DNA of 64,000 bases from Alcanivorax nanhaiticus. Lineage in GTDB: Bacteria; Pseudomonadota; Gammaproteobacteria; Pseudomonadales; Alcanivoracaceae. The DNA lies in the NCBI RefSeq assembly GCF_000756665.1, contig NZ_ARXV01000001.1, positions 1-64,000 on the forward strand, in the 5' to 3' direction. Made by a program: the position numbers and the translations under genes. Positions 49,207 through 58,821 of this stretch are shown piece by piece. Under the pieces are notes generated by a model that was not told the DNA's origin, searched no databases, and was given only the letters and a program-made list of their open reading frames with translations. Each line of letters begins with the position of its first letter. Positions within the stretch are counted from its first letter, which is position 1.

Positions 49207-49494
49207 CTATTTAAACAGGCTGTCGCGAATATCTTTCATGCTGTTCCTGGCACTGTCCCAGGTTTTTTCTGCGTGTGTCTTGAGCTCTTCCCACTGCGCA
49301 TTGCTGTCATTGCGCAGCTGATCAAGCCGGGACTGCAGCTCCGTCCGCTTCTCTTTCAGCTCCAGCTTGCGGTTCTCCCATTCATGGCGAACCTTCTCAC
49401 CAGCTTGGTCGGCCTTGATCTGGAACTTGTCGACTTCGTTATCAAGCTCATCGAGCTTGGCCTTGAGTTTCTCGATAAAAGCATTGCGATCCAT
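49207..49494 (-). CDS. Small coiled-coil protein
   Basis: A 95-residue protein that is almost entirely charged helix, with heptad-like spacing (FIEKLKAKLDELDNEVDKFQ, LELKEKRTELQSRLDQLRND). The ATG at 49494 has AGGAGG five bases upstream; a GTG one codon earlier is less likely. No signal peptide. It resembles short stress-related coiled-coil proteins, but function is unknown. Confidence 0.8.
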   Translation of the reverse strand: MDRNAFIEKLKAKLDELDNEVDKFQIKADQAGEKVRHEWENRKLELKEKRTELQSRLDQLRNDSNAQWEELKTHAEKTWDSARNSMKDIRDSLFK

Positions 49495-49602
49495 CACAAC
49501 CTCCTGTTAGTGACTGTTCCTGAATAGAACCTTTGGCAACAACAGAGTTTGGGATGAATCCATGCCTTTTCCAGTCCGAACTTGTAAAAGAGTTGCAAAG
49601 CG

Positions 49603-51708
49603 TCAACCCGGCTCTTCAAGCGCCTCCACATAGCCCAGGTAGCGGTTTTTGATTTCCCGCACATATTTCACCGGTTCAGACCCCCGCACATAGCCATATC
49701 TTGCCTGACGGGCATATTGTGGCTTCGACAGCAACAGCATTGCCTGCTCCACATTGCCGAACCACTTGTCAGGATCCTTGCCGAGCCGCTGCGCCAATCG
49801 CCGGGCATCCTCTACATGGCCATGCCCGGCATTGTAGGCGGCCAGTGTAAAATACAACTTCTCTGCCAGATCAAGCCGTGCCGGAAAGCGCTGCTCAAGC
49901 CAATCCATATATGCCACCCCTGCACTGACTCCGTTCTCCGGTTTTGTCAGATTACTGTAACCAAACTGGCGCCCCGTACGTGGCATCACTTGCAGCAATC
50001 CCTGCGCTCCCGCAAAAGAGCGAGCCTTGGGGTTGAAACGGCTCTCCTGATACATCTGCGAAGTAATCAGCCGCCAGTCCAGTCCATACTTGAGGGATTC
50101 CATCTTCACCAGTTCATCATAGGGCGAAATATCCTTGCCAAGGGTGACACGGTATTCAGCATGAGTGGCGATGGTTTTCTTTTCCTTGAAGTAGCGATTA
50201 AACGTGACGTTGTAGAACAGGCCGCGATAATTGCGCTTGATGTAATTATCCAGCTGCTCCCGTAGCGCAGTCTGTTCGGGTCGCAAGCCCCAGGCAATCT
50301 CCTTGGCTGGCTCAAACTGGTACAACACCGCAATATCATCCCGGTAGGTCGACTCCATCGCTGCCAGATGACTGTCTGATACGGTTAGGTCATAGATGCC
50401 GTGTGCGACGGCATCAATCAGCTGCTCCGTACTGAGCCCTTCAACTTCAACAATATCGAACTTCAACCCACCCATCTGCAGCGCTTTGAGAGTGCCATAG
50501 AAAGCACTGTCCGGGCTCACAGCCACCGACCGGCCAGCCAGATCATCCAGACTCGATAACAGAGCATCATCTGCACGCCCGATCAACTGCTCATACACTT
50601 CAAGATAGCGCTTACTGAACATCCACCCCAGGGATTCCCGATCGGGAGTACGGGTCATGGACGCCGCAATCACATCCCCTTCTCCGGCCTGCAGCGCAGC
50701 AAACATATCGCTCGCCGATTCTTCCACCCGCACGCTCACCCGCAGGTGATGGGTTTTGGCAAAATGCTTGATGAGCTCATAATCGAACCCCATCAATTCC
50801 CCCCGCCACATAAAGTAACTGGCCGGGTTGTTGGACGTGATGACCCTAAGCACGCCCCTGTTCTTGATCGCTGCCCAGTCGCGAAGTTCGGGTTCATCCA
50901 CCGACGTCATCACCCGCTCGCTGGTGATGTATTGATTCATCTGATCCAGCAGCTCCTTGCTGCCTTTTCGCACAGCCCAGGCAATACGCCGCTTACGATT
51001 GACCACGGGTCCCTCTACCGCAGCTGTCACCCCCTCTTTCTCTCCCAGGAGCAGACCAAGCATGTTGCTGTCGATGATGGTGGCCGACAATTCACCACTT
51101 TCCACCGCAGCCACCAGCTCCTCATCAGACATACTGCCATCCAGCACTTCCACGCTGACATGCTTATGGCGACGGGACAGTTTTTCCGCCGTTTCCTGAT
51201 AGGCAGTCCCCTCAGGAACAGAAATCACCAGGCCTTCCATCTCGGCCAGGGTTTTACCCGCCAGATCCGCGGGAACAACGAGTTTTTCCTGAACGGAATT
51301 AACCGGCGTGGAAAATGACAGGGATTTTTTGCGAGATTCCGTAACGGAATAATTGGTGACAATGATGTCCGCGCTACCGGCATTGATCAGGTCATCCAGC
51401 TCATTGAAATCATCGGCATAAACCCAGCGCGGCTCCAGGTTCACCGAGCGCACAAAGGCTTCTGCCTGCACCTGATAATCCACGCTGGGAATCCCGTCCC
51501 GAGGCAATGCGGAAGGCTCATCGAAGCGGGGGGCCAACAGGCGGATGTAGCCTCGCTCGCGCAGATCAGACAGATCCCCCGTTTCTTCATAGTTTTCGAA
51601 CGTACTGACGGCCTCGCCGACCTCCGGCACTGCGTCACCGCTGTTGGAGTCACAGCCCACCATCAGGGCCAGAAAGAACATCAGCCAGACAGTCACTACA
51701 GATCGCAT
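49603..51708 (-). CDS. Lytic murein transglycosylase, MltF-like, with two solute-binding domains
   Basis: A 701-residue outer-membrane lipoprotein (lipobox MVGC, C19). Domains in order: an extracellular solute-binding domain (about 50-275), a second one (about 285-510), and a C-terminal SLT lysozyme-like domain (about 530-680) with the catalytic E555 in MYQESRFNPKARS and AGAQGLLQVMP. It cleaves peptidoglycan glycan strands. Usual MltF has a single binding domain and about 480 residues, so this one is enlarged by a duplicated domain. Monocistronic. Confidence 0.9.
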   Translation of the reverse strand: MRSVVTVWLMFFLALMVGCDSNSGDAVPEVGEAVSTFENYEETGDLSDLRERGYIRLLAPRFDEPSALPRDGIPSVDYQVQAEAFVRSVNLEPRWVYADDFNELDDLINAGSADIIVTNYSVTESRKKSLSFSTPVNSVQEKLVVPADLAGKTLAEMEGLVISVPEGTAYQETAEKLSRRHKHVSVEVLDGSMSDEELVAAVESGELSATIIDSNMLGLLLGEKEGVTAAVEGPVVNRKRRIAWAVRKGSKELLDQMNQYITSERVMTSVDEPELRDWAAIKNRGVLRVITSNNPASYFMWRGELMGFDYELIKHFAKTHHLRVSVRVEESASDMFAALQAGEGDVIAASMTRTPDRESLGWMFSKRYLEVYEQLIGRADDALLSSLDDLAGRSVAVSPDSAFYGTLKALQMGGLKFDIVEVEGLSTEQLIDAVAHGIYDLTVSDSHLAAMESTYRDDIAVLYQFEPAKEIAWGLRPEQTALREQLDNYIKRNYRGLFYNVTFNRYFKEKKTIATHAEYRVTLGKDISPYDELVKMESLKYGLDWRLITSQMYQESRFNPKARSFAGAQGLLQVMPRTGRQFGYSNLTKPENGVSAGVAYMDWLEQRFPARLDLAEKLYFTLAAYNAGHGHVEDARRLAQRLGKDPDKWFGNVEQAMLLLSKPQYARQARYGYVRGSEPVKYVREIKNRYLGYVEALEEPG

Positions 51709-51948
51709 AACATTCCCCAGTCTTATCCCTCAACGCTTGAGCCTAAGGTACCCACATCCCCCCTGTATACTCAAATCCGACGAAAGTAACCGCCGCTTGT
51801 ATCTGCTTCAATCACCCTCTTCTTCACTTTCACAGAGCAAGGCAATCAGGCACCGGGATCGTGGGGCTTCCCCGTTCGGGCTTGAAAACGATTCATGGCG
51901 GATTAGCGACAAAGCCCGATTCGAGACCATGATCAAAAGCTTATTCAC

Positions 51949-52022
51949 CACAGAGAACACGAAGTTCACAGAGAAAATGACTTCCCCCCTCAATGCTCTC
52001 TGTGTCCTGTGTGTCCTGTGTG
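51949..52022. repeat. Nonamer inverted-array element N1 (CACAGAGNN)
   Basis: Left: CACAGAGAA, CACGAAGTT, CACAGAGAA (51949-51975). Right, complementary: CTCTCTGTG, TCCTGTGTG, TCCTGTGTG (51996-52022). A 20-base spacer lies between. Confidence 0.88.
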
Positions 52023-52167
52023 ACCATTCTGTCTTTAGATAAGTTGGCAATCGCGCCGCCGCGACAATCCTACATGGCCGGCTTTACGGTGGAGCCAAAA
52101 ACCCAATCCGCAATGAATAAAGGTTCATCGCGGATTCGTGGGAATGGCTCGCAGCAAGGTCCATTCC

Positions 52168-52457
52168 GTAGGAGCGTCGCTGGCGGCGCGATTTCAGACT
52201 CGGCGATCCCTTCAACCTCTCTGGTAAAACTGGCTTTGTTGCTTGTGTGGGAAGTTCAGCTTCCTGAACGAATGCTGCTGTAGATCAGGGCGCGCTACCA
52301 GAACCTTCATTCAGCAAGCTGAATCTCCCACCAGACGCCGATTTCACCCGGGCGAAGTTAAGCGCTGGAATCGCGCCGCGACCGAGCGCAGCGAAGGAAC
52401 GCCTGTCAAGGCGGCCCCGTAGGGGTGAGCGGAGCGAATAACCGACGCTCCTACGGG
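52168..52457. repeat. Nested REP-like inverted pairs
   Basis: Outer: GTAGGAGCGTCG (52168) with CGACGCTCCTAC near 52445-52456. Inner: GTGGGAAGTTCAGC (52247) with a mirrored AAGCTGAATCTCCCAC ending at 52331. One REP-type pair has apparently been inserted inside another. Confidence 0.65.
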
Positions 52458-52503
52458 AAAACCTTGGTAGCAGCAACTTCCCGGCAAGCCGCGATGAACC
52501 AAA

Positions 52504-52529
52504 AAAAGGGGCCCGAAGGCCCCTTTTTC
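52504..52529 (-). terminator. Terminator after the TSP3 lipoprotein gene
   Basis: Stem GGGGCC CGAA GGCCCC with A/T runs on both sides, just downstream of the stop at 52548. Confidence 0.85.
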
Positions 52530-52547
52530 GCTACCACTGATCAAGCA

Positions 52548-53987
52548 TCAGGGCGTACCGGCACACACTTCATGTACACGGAACGTCTTGTTCGCGTTCA
52601 GCAGACCGGCGTACTCAAGCTGGATGGCGTCGAAGGCCACACCTGGGTCCGGTGCTGCGATAAAGCGTTGATCAGAGTTGGCGCCCAGACCCAACAAGTC
52701 CAGATCCAACAGACCACCGCCCACAGTGGCGCTCTCCACTTCGGTTCCATCGTCATAGTAACGAACGGTGATGAAATTACCCAGCAGCTCCAGATTCAGC
52801 AACGCTGAAGTGGGGTCGCTTACCACAAAGCCCACAACATCCGCGCTGAAATCATTTGCGGGGTCATTGGCTTCCACCGCAACCGCAGCACCGCCGTAGA
52901 GAAGCGCCACACCCAGGTTCATGGAAGCGAAAGTGGCGTTGTTACCATCGATAATGTTGGCTTCATCGTCTACACCGCAGGCAAGACACAGACCCAGAGA
53001 GCCGCCCAGCGCAGTGTAATCCGTATTGCCAATGGACTGATAAGTGGAGGTGGCGGAACAAGTAAAGCCATCGTCATCACACACATCACCCTTGCCGTCA
53101 CCGTCGCCGTCAGCCTGGTCGTTGTTCGCAATCAGCGGGCAGTTGTCGGTGGCATCCGGCTTGCCGTCACCGTCAGTGTCAGTGGGATCGCCGCCGCCAC
53201 CGTCACACACATCACCAATACCGTTACCGTCGCTGTCAGCTTGATCTGCATTGGCGACCAGCGGACAGTTGTCGGTGTCGTTATCCACGCCGTCACCATC
53301 GCGGTCGTCGTCACACACATCCCCGATGCCATCCAGGTCCTGGTCAGCCTGATCCGTGTTGGGCAGGTTCAGACAGTTGTCGTTCGGATCCAGAATCGTG
53401 TCACCGTCACGGTCATCTTCACAGGCATCGCCAATACCGTCGGTATCGGTATCTGCCTGATCCGCGTTGGCGGTGTACACACAGTTATCATTGGTGTTGT
53501 CAACGCCATCACCATCCGCGTCGTCATCACAGACATCGCCAATACCGTCGCCATCCACATCACCCTGCTCCGGGTTGAAGATAGTCGGGCAATTATCTAC
53601 ACCGTCATCGATGCCGTCTTTGTCCTGGTCATTGTCCATGTCACAGGCGTCGCCGATGCCATCACCGTCAGTGTCTTCCTGATTCGGATTGGCCACCAGC
53701 GGACAGTTATCGGTGGGGTTATCTTCGCCATCGCCGTCACGGTCATCGTCGCAGACGTCACCGATACCATCGCCATCCTGGTCTTCCTGCATGGCATTGG
53801 CATTCAGCGGGCAGTTATCCACGTTATTCGGGATCCCGTCACCGTCTGTATCCAGTGAGCGGGTGTTGGGATTGTTGTTGCCGTTACCACCACTGCTGCC
53901 GTCGCCTTCGGCTTCACAACCGCTCAGCACCAGCGCCAGGGAGGCAGCCATCAGTATTGAAAATAAAGCTTTCATTGCACTTTTCAT
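52548..53987 (-). CDS. Surface lipoprotein with thrombospondin type 3 repeats
   Basis: A 479-residue lipoprotein (lipobox LSGC, C24). A Gly/Asn-rich linker is followed by seven calcium-binding type 3 repeats (about residues 45-310), each with DNCPLxAN and DxDGDGIGDVCD. The C-terminal 165 residues (from about 315) form a separate Cys-containing beta-rich domain. Such repeats coordinate many Ca2+ ions and stiffen cell-surface proteins. The ATG has AGGAG upstream. It lies 11 bases after the OmpA gene, so the two are co-transcribed. Confidence 0.88.
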   Translation of the reverse strand: MKSAMKALFSILMAASLALVLSGCEAEGDGSSGGNGNNNPNTRSLDTDGDGIPNNVDNCPLNANAMQEDQDGDGIGDVCDDDRDGDGEDNPTDNCPLVANPNQEDTDGDGIGDACDMDNDQDKDGIDDGVDNCPTIFNPEQGDVDGDGIGDVCDDDADGDGVDNTNDNCVYTANADQADTDTDGIGDACEDDRDGDTILDPNDNCLNLPNTDQADQDLDGIGDVCDDDRDGDGVDNDTDNCPLVANADQADSDGNGIGDVCDGGGGDPTDTDGDGKPDATDNCPLIANNDQADGDGDGKGDVCDDDGFTCSATSTYQSIGNTDYTALGGSLGLCLACGVDDEANIIDGNNATFASMNLGVALLYGGAAVAVEANDPANDFSADVVGFVVSDPTSALLNLELLGNFITVRYYDDGTEVESATVGGGLLDLDLLGLGANSDQRFIAAPDPGVAFDAIQLEYAGLLNANKTFRVHEVCAGTP

Positions 53988-53998
53988 GATCTGTCTCC

Positions 53999-55093
53999 TT
54001 ATTCGCTGACGCGGAATTCAACACGGCGGTTCATTGCACGACCGGATGCGGTTTCATTGCTGGCAACCGGATCCACTTCGCCATATCCGCGGGACGTCAG
54101 ACGATCACCGGAAACACCTTGTTCAATCAGATATTCACGGACGGACTTAGCACGCTTATCAGACAACGTTTCGTTGTATTCGGCGGAACCGCTACTGTCG
54201 GTATGGCCGGCAATTTCCACGTTGAAATCAGTCTGGGACAGCAGAGATTGGGCCAGCTTGTCCAGGGTCGGACGAGAAGTAGCAGTAATCTTCGCTGAGT
54301 TCAGCTCAAAGCCGATATTGTTAAAGGAAATGGTCTGGTTCTTGAGAAGACAGCCCTGTCCATCCACCTTGCCTCCGGCAAGCGTATTCGGGCACTTGTC
54401 GCGGCTGTCTGGAATGCCGTCATTATCGCTGTCGGCTTCTGCAACTACTTTCTCGACCACTTTTTCCACTTCACGGGTCTCGTAGACAATCTTTTCTACT
54501 TCCACAGTGCGCGTGACGCCCAGCGGAATTTCCAGACCCAGAGAGACACGCCAGTCATTGAAACCACCCTCGCCATCGGAGGCGGTGCCTGACACGCCGT
54601 CGAAATCGTCATACATGTAACGACCTTCCACGCGTAGCTTGAGGCCATTATCGAAGAGAGGACCCGTCACTGCGCCCAACCCCACATTGGCGTGCAGGTT
54701 GATCCCGTCGTCATCATCGGGCACCACGTCTTCGTAGATACCGCCGATTTGGGCCAGTACAAAAGGCGTAAACCCTTCGCGATCACCGAACGCGTAGGCC
54801 AGACCTGTGCTCACGGAGTACTGGTAAAAATCCGTGGCTCCCTCGATACCGGAATCCAGGCCGAAGGCATTGCCTTCCGTTTCCCACCACACATGATCAG
54901 AAAGCTGGCGGCCGTAAATCAGACCACCACCCAAACCATTACGGGCAAGATCCCGATCATCATCGAGAATCAGGTAATGCACCATCGGTGCCAGATATTG
55001 GCGAGTCGGTTCAGCATTGTCCTCAGCGGCCATGGCATTCGATGCCAACATGACACTGGCGGCCAATGTGCTGATGCGCATGCATCCTTTCAT
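53999..55093 (-). CDS. OmpA-family outer-membrane protein
   Basis: A 364-residue protein: signal peptide, an N-terminal beta-barrel (about 25-195), a coiled segment with VVEKVVAEADSDNDG and a single type 3 calcium repeat (DSDNDGIPDSRDKCPN), and a C-terminal OmpA peptidoglycan-binding domain (NIGFELNSAKI, IAGHTDSSGSAEYN, LTSRGYGEVDPVASN). AAGGGGGG lies upstream of the ATG. It precedes the TSP3 lipoprotein in the same unit. Confidence 0.93.
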   Translation of the reverse strand: MKGCMRISTLAASVMLASNAMAAEDNAEPTRQYLAPMVHYLILDDDRDLARNGLGGGLIYGRQLSDHVWWETEGNAFGLDSGIEGATDFYQYSVSTGLAYAFGDREGFTPFVLAQIGGIYEDVVPDDDDGINLHANVGLGAVTGPLFDNGLKLRVEGRYMYDDFDGVSGTASDGEGGFNDWRVSLGLEIPLGVTRTVEVEKIVYETREVEKVVEKVVAEADSDNDGIPDSRDKCPNTLAGGKVDGQGCLLKNQTISFNNIGFELNSAKITATSRPTLDKLAQSLLSQTDFNVEIAGHTDSSGSAEYNETLSDKRAKSVREYLIEQGVSGDRLTSRGYGEVDPVASNETASGRAMNRRVEFRVSE

Positions 55094-55503
55094 GACTACC
55101 CCCCTTGGGTATGAATAAACAGTGCAATCATTAGAATAGGAGGCAGGAGCAAAAAAAATTGAATTACGGTGGCTTTGCGTTACTTAAATGTTGTGACGGA
55201 GTTCAAACTTTGCTTTTAGGTGAGCACTTTGTGAATTTCCGTTACACGCCGCAACGTCACGCATCCTGCGGTCAGCTTCCCCTACGTTATCCGAAGGCAT
55301 AGCTGAGCTTTTCCCTTTCCCTGTCAGATCCAAGATACCCCGATACCGGCCTCCCGAGCCCACCGATAGGCGCTAATTTGCACTCGCCTATCGGAAGGGG
55401 CTGCCTTTTTACTGACCCGCTCCTTTGCTAATCCAAAGGTGAATGGGATGTGACACCCGCATGGCGCTGCTACACTTCGTATCTCTGAAGACGGAGATCT
55501 GCC
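55094..55503. other. Divergent intergenic region with palindrome
   Basis: A 410-base gap between the OmpA gene and a divergent lipoprotein gene. The one clear structure is the perfect 10-bp inverted repeat at 55363-55394. No gene or promoter is clear. Confidence 0.4.
55363..55394. promoter_or_regulatory. Perfect 10-bp inverted repeat
   Basis: CCGATAGGCG and CGCCTATCGG are separated by 12 bases. It lies about 110 bases upstream of the lipoprotein gene. It could be an operator or a terminator-like stem. Confidence 0.4.
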
Positions 55504-56109
55504 ATGCGCTCACTATTGATTGTGCTGTTGCCCACCCTGCTGCTAGCAGGTTGCGCCAGCACCACGGAAGTCACGACCCGCTTCACCAGCGAAGAGAGCT
55601 TCCCCGCCACCGATCGCATGCTGTTGGTGGCCCACACCCCGGAAGGTGGCGTCCGGGAAACTTGGGAACTGACCTGCAGGGATATATTTTCCTCCGATTC
55701 GTTGACCATTTTGCTCAGCCATCAAGAATTACCGTTATGGTATGAAGGTGGAAAACAACGCATTCTCGATTGGGCGCAGGACACCGGCGTAGACCGGGTT
55801 CTGGTCGTGGAACTGACCCATTTGCTGATTAATGCTGCCGAGCCACCGCAACCGGTAAATCAGCTCAACGCCATAAATCAGCCGCCCGGCAGCCCGCCTC
55901 CCACCTGGGAGATGGGCATTGGCGGCGATCTGAAGCAGGCTGACGTTCCGGATGCCCTTCGCCAGCATGGCGCTGAGCTGATCAATGCCCAGGGCAGCCC
56001 GATATGGACCGGGGTGGCGACTACTCATGAAGCCAATAACATGGTCGCCATCGCCAAGAGTCAGTGCCAGGCCCTGCGCAAGACACTACGAGAACAGGGA
56101 TACCTGTAG
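55504..56109 (+). CDS. Lipoprotein of unknown function
   Basis: A 201-residue lipoprotein with lipobox LLAGC (C17). The body has alternating strands (MLLVAHTPEGGVRETWEL, VDRVLVVELTHLL) and a proline-rich loop. No family recognised. The next gene starts 81 bases later on the same strand. Confidence 0.78.
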   Translation: MRSLLIVLLPTLLLAGCASTTEVTTRFTSEESFPATDRMLLVAHTPEGGVRETWELTCRDIFSSDSLTILLSHQELPLWYEGGKQRILDWAQDTGVDRVLVVELTHLLINAAEPPQPVNQLNAINQPPGSPPPTWEMGIGGDLKQADVPDALRQHGAELINAQGSPIWTGVATTHEANNMVAIAKSQCQALRKTLREQGYL

Positions 56110-56190
56110 CGCAGGCATGCCTTGCGCCCGGCTTGGGCGCAGCACCCGTTGCCGGTATCCGAACCAACACCTGACAACGGAAAACTCTCT

Positions 56191-57333
56191 ATGACAGGCC
56201 CACTTCACGGACTGACTTTCATCGAGCTGGCCGGCATTGGCCCCGGCCCCTTCTGTGGCATGATGCTCGCCGACATGGGCGCCACCGTGATTCGCGTTGA
56301 TCGCCCCGGTGGCAATCCCCACTCCGCCATCGGCCACACCGTCCTGTTTCGCAACCGCCAGAACCTTGCCCTGGACCTGAAGAAGCCGGAAGGCATCGAA
56401 ACCGTCCTCAAACTGTGCGAAACCGCCGACGGTATCTTCGAAGGCTTCCGCCCCGGTGTCACCGAGCGGCTGGGCATTGGCCCGGAAGATTGCATGGCCC
56501 GTAATCCCAAACTGGTGTACGGTCGCATGACCGGTTGGGGCCAGACCGGCCCGCTGGCCCAGGCCGCCGGCCACGACATGAACTACATCTCCCTGTCTGG
56601 TGCCCTGCATGCCATGGGCCGCGCCGGAGAGAAGCCTGCCATTCCCCTGAACCTGGTAGGCGACTTTGGCGGCGGCGGCATGATGCTCGCCTTTGGTCTG
56701 GTTTGTGCCGCCCTCGAAGCACAGCGCTCAGGCGAAGGCCAGGTGGTCGACACCTCCATGGTAGAAGGGTCTGCCGCTCTCATGGCCATGTTCTACGGCC
56801 TGAAATCACAAGGGCTGTTCACCGATCAGCGCGGTACCCACATGCTGGATTCCGGGGCCCACTTCTATGAGGTCTATGAAACCGCAGACAACAAGTATGT
56901 CTCTATTGGCAGCATCGAGCCCCAGTTCTATGCCCAGCTGTGCCAGATTGCCGAGCTGCCGGCAGAAGACTTTGGGCATCAGATGAACCCGCCCAAATGG
57001 CCAGAGATGAAACAAAAGCTGGCTGCCGTCATCAAACAGAAGAGCCGCGATGAATGGAGCGAGCTCATGGAAGGTACCGATGTCTGTTTTGCTCCGGTGC
57101 TGAGCCTTGAAGAAGCGCCTTCACACCCGCATAACGTAGCTCGCGGTTCCTTTGTCGACGTAAACGGTAGCATTCAACCCGCTCCCACCCCGCGCTTTTC
57201 ACGAAGCGCCCCTGGTGAAATCAGGGCAGCCACCACGGCAGGAGCAGACAGCCTTGCCGTACTTCGTAATGCGGGAATGGACGAGGATGCGATTGAAGCA
57301 CTCATTGCAAGCGGTGCCGTGAAACAGGACTAA
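56191..57333 (+). CDS. Alpha-methylacyl-CoA racemase / CaiB-BaiF CoA-transferase family
   Basis: A 380-residue enzyme of the CaiB/BaiF type III CoA-transferase family. Segments GLTFIELAGIGPGPFCGMML, RVDRPGG, GMTGWGQTGPLAQAAGHD and DTSMVEGSAALM match the alpha-methylacyl-CoA racemase group, which epimerises 2-methyl acyl-CoAs during branched-chain lipid degradation. That would suit a hydrocarbon-degrading host (inference). Start at the ATG at 56191, where the family fold begins; the upstream ribosome site is weak. Confidence 0.9.
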   Translation: MTGPLHGLTFIELAGIGPGPFCGMMLADMGATVIRVDRPGGNPHSAIGHTVLFRNRQNLALDLKKPEGIETVLKLCETADGIFEGFRPGVTERLGIGPEDCMARNPKLVYGRMTGWGQTGPLAQAAGHDMNYISLSGALHAMGRAGEKPAIPLNLVGDFGGGGMMLAFGLVCAALEAQRSGEGQVVDTSMVEGSAALMAMFYGLKSQGLFTDQRGTHMLDSGAHFYEVYETADNKYVSIGSIEPQFYAQLCQIAELPAEDFGHQMNPPKWPEMKQKLAAVIKQKSRDEWSELMEGTDVCFAPVLSLEEAPSHPHNVARGSFVDVNGSIQPAPTPRFSRSAPGEIRAATTAGADSLAVLRNAGMDEDAIEALIASGAVKQD

Positions 57334-57429
57334 CCGCTTTGCCACTCGGAGCCCCGGAAGAATCCGGGGCTCCGGGAAGCAAGGTTTGAAGAAGACCCTG
57401 AATGCTTCAGGGCTCCCAAGGAGACAACC

Positions 57430-58053
57430 ATGACCCCGGTGATACCCGGCACCACTCTGGCGATTCACCCCGAACAATTTCCGGACGCCAACACCGACCT
57501 GGCTGCCGACGGCATTCGCCATGCCATTCTCGCTGGTGGCTGCTTCTGGTGTGTTGAGGCGGTTTACCTGAATCTGGAAGGCGTCCTGGCAGTCACCTCA
57601 GGCTATGCCGGCGGAGATCCTGCAACGGCCAACTATGAGGCAGTCTGCACAGGCACCACCGGTCACGCTGAAGTGATCGATATTGAATACGACAGCAACG
57701 TGATTCCCTACAGTGAGCTGTTGAAGGTATTTTTCTCCATCGCCCACGATCCCACCCAGAAAGACCGTCAGGGTAACGATCGTGGCACCCAATACCGCTC
57801 AGCTATTTTTTTTCAGAGCGCGGAAGAAAAAACCGTCGCCTCTGCCTATATAAAGCAGCTGGAAAGCGCAGGGGCCTTCACCGCTCCCATTGTCACCACG
57901 CTGGAACCACTGCAGCAATTCTTCCCTGGTGAGGCGTACCATCAGAACTTTGCGCAACGTAACCCCCAACAGGGCTATATCCGTGCTGTCGCCATGCCCA
58001 AAGTGGAAAAACTGTTCCATGCCTTCCCCGACAAACTCAAAGGAGATGCCTGA
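57430..58053 (+). CDS. msrA: Peptide-methionine (S)-S-oxide reductase
   Basis: A 207-residue enzyme that repairs S-epimers of oxidised methionine. The catalytic motif is GGCFWC with C38. It also has [21 protein letters not shown] and [15 protein letters not shown]. It lies one base before msrB (TGATG), so the pair are coupled. Confidence 0.95.
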   Translation: MTPVIPGTTLAIHPEQFPDANTDLAADGIRHAILAGGCFWCVEAVYLNLEGVLAVTSGYAGGDPATANYEAVCTGTTGHAEVIDIEYDSNVIPYSELLKVFFSIAHDPTQKDRQGNDRGTQYRSAIFFQSAEEKTVASAYIKQLESAGAFTAPIVTTLEPLQQFFPGEAYHQNFAQRNPQQGYIRAVAMPKVEKLFHAFPDKLKGDA

Positions 58054-58472
58054 TGGCCACGTCTTCCAGCGGCTATGACCTGACCCCGCTGAGCGATGCG
58101 GAAAAGCAGCAAAACGCCGCTAACCTGAGCGAAGAAGAGCGCCGCATCCTGCTTAACCAAGGCACAGAGCCCCCCTTCTGTGGCGGCCTGCTGGATAACA
58201 AGGAAGACGGCATCTACCACTGCAAGCTCTGCGACCTGCCGCTGTTCAACTCCACCAGCAAGTTCGAGTCCGGCACCGGTTGGCCCAGTTTCTACGAACC
58301 CTTTGACAGCGCACACATCCGTGAGCTGCGTGACACCAGCCACGGCATGGTCCGGGTAGAAATCCGCTGCGCGCGTTGCGACGGCCACCTTGGCCATGTG
58401 TTCCCTGACGGCCCGCCCCCCACCGGCCAGCGCTACTGCCTCAACTCCGCCTCCATGACGTTCAAGTCGTAG
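58053..58472 (+). CDS. msrB: Peptide-methionine (R)-S-oxide reductase
   Basis: A 139-residue zinc-containing MsrB. Zinc cysteines C57/C60 (CKLC) and C106/C109 (CARC), catalytic C129 in RYCLNSASM. It handles the R-epimer, complementing MsrA. Coupled to msrA by a one-base overlap. Confidence 0.95.
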   Translation: MATSSSGYDLTPLSDAEKQQNAANLSEEERRILLNQGTEPPFCGGLLDNKEDGIYHCKLCDLPLFNSTSKFESGTGWPSFYEPFDSAHIRELRDTSHGMVRVEIRCARCDGHLGHVFPDGPPPTGQRYCLNSASMTFKS

Positions 58473-58555
58473 CCCCCCTTGTAGGACTCTCTGTGCCCTT
58501 CAGGGTGTGGCTGCAAGCGATCCGAGCCAAAGCGAGGTAAAGATTCCAGTGAAGC

Positions 58556-58633
58556 GAGTAACGAGTTTCGAGTTGCGAAAACCAAACATTCAGCTTTTGC
58601 CTTTCGAAACTCGCTTCTCGTAACTCGAAACGG
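58556..58633. repeat. Heptamer inverted-array element E (GAGTTNC type)
   Basis: Left: GAGTAAC, GAGTTTC, GAGTTGC, GAAAACC. Right: GAAACTC, GCTTCTC, GTAACTC, GAAACGG. It is nearly the reverse complement of element D at 34673-34744. It lies in the gap between msrB and the next gene. The surrounding gap (58473-58821) shows nothing else. Confidence 0.92.
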
Positions 58634-58821
58634 TTTTGTTTCCCCGGATCGCTCTTCCCTCCGTCCCTTCCGCCTCCCTGACTTGACCGTAGAGCACAAC
58701 GACCGATTCTGTCATTGCACGCTGTTACACCGTGTATACCATCGATGACATACCCAAGTTATGTCATGTGGCGTTGCTTGCCTGACGCTGCCGGATATCC
58801 ACCAAGAACACTGGAGGCCCC

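Larger units (their letters stand above)
51709..52547. other. Repeat-rich intergenic region
   Basis: An 839-base gap without a credible gene. It contains a nonamer inverted element (51949-52022), two nested REP-like inverted pairs (52168-52457 outer, 52246-52331 inner) and a terminator (52504-52529). The small frames across it are repeats read as protein. Confidence 0.6.

Noticed and set aside
51644..52042. 132-residue plus-strand open frame
   Set aside because: It begins antisense to the transglycosylase gene and continues through a nonamer repeat (NALCVLCVLCDH).
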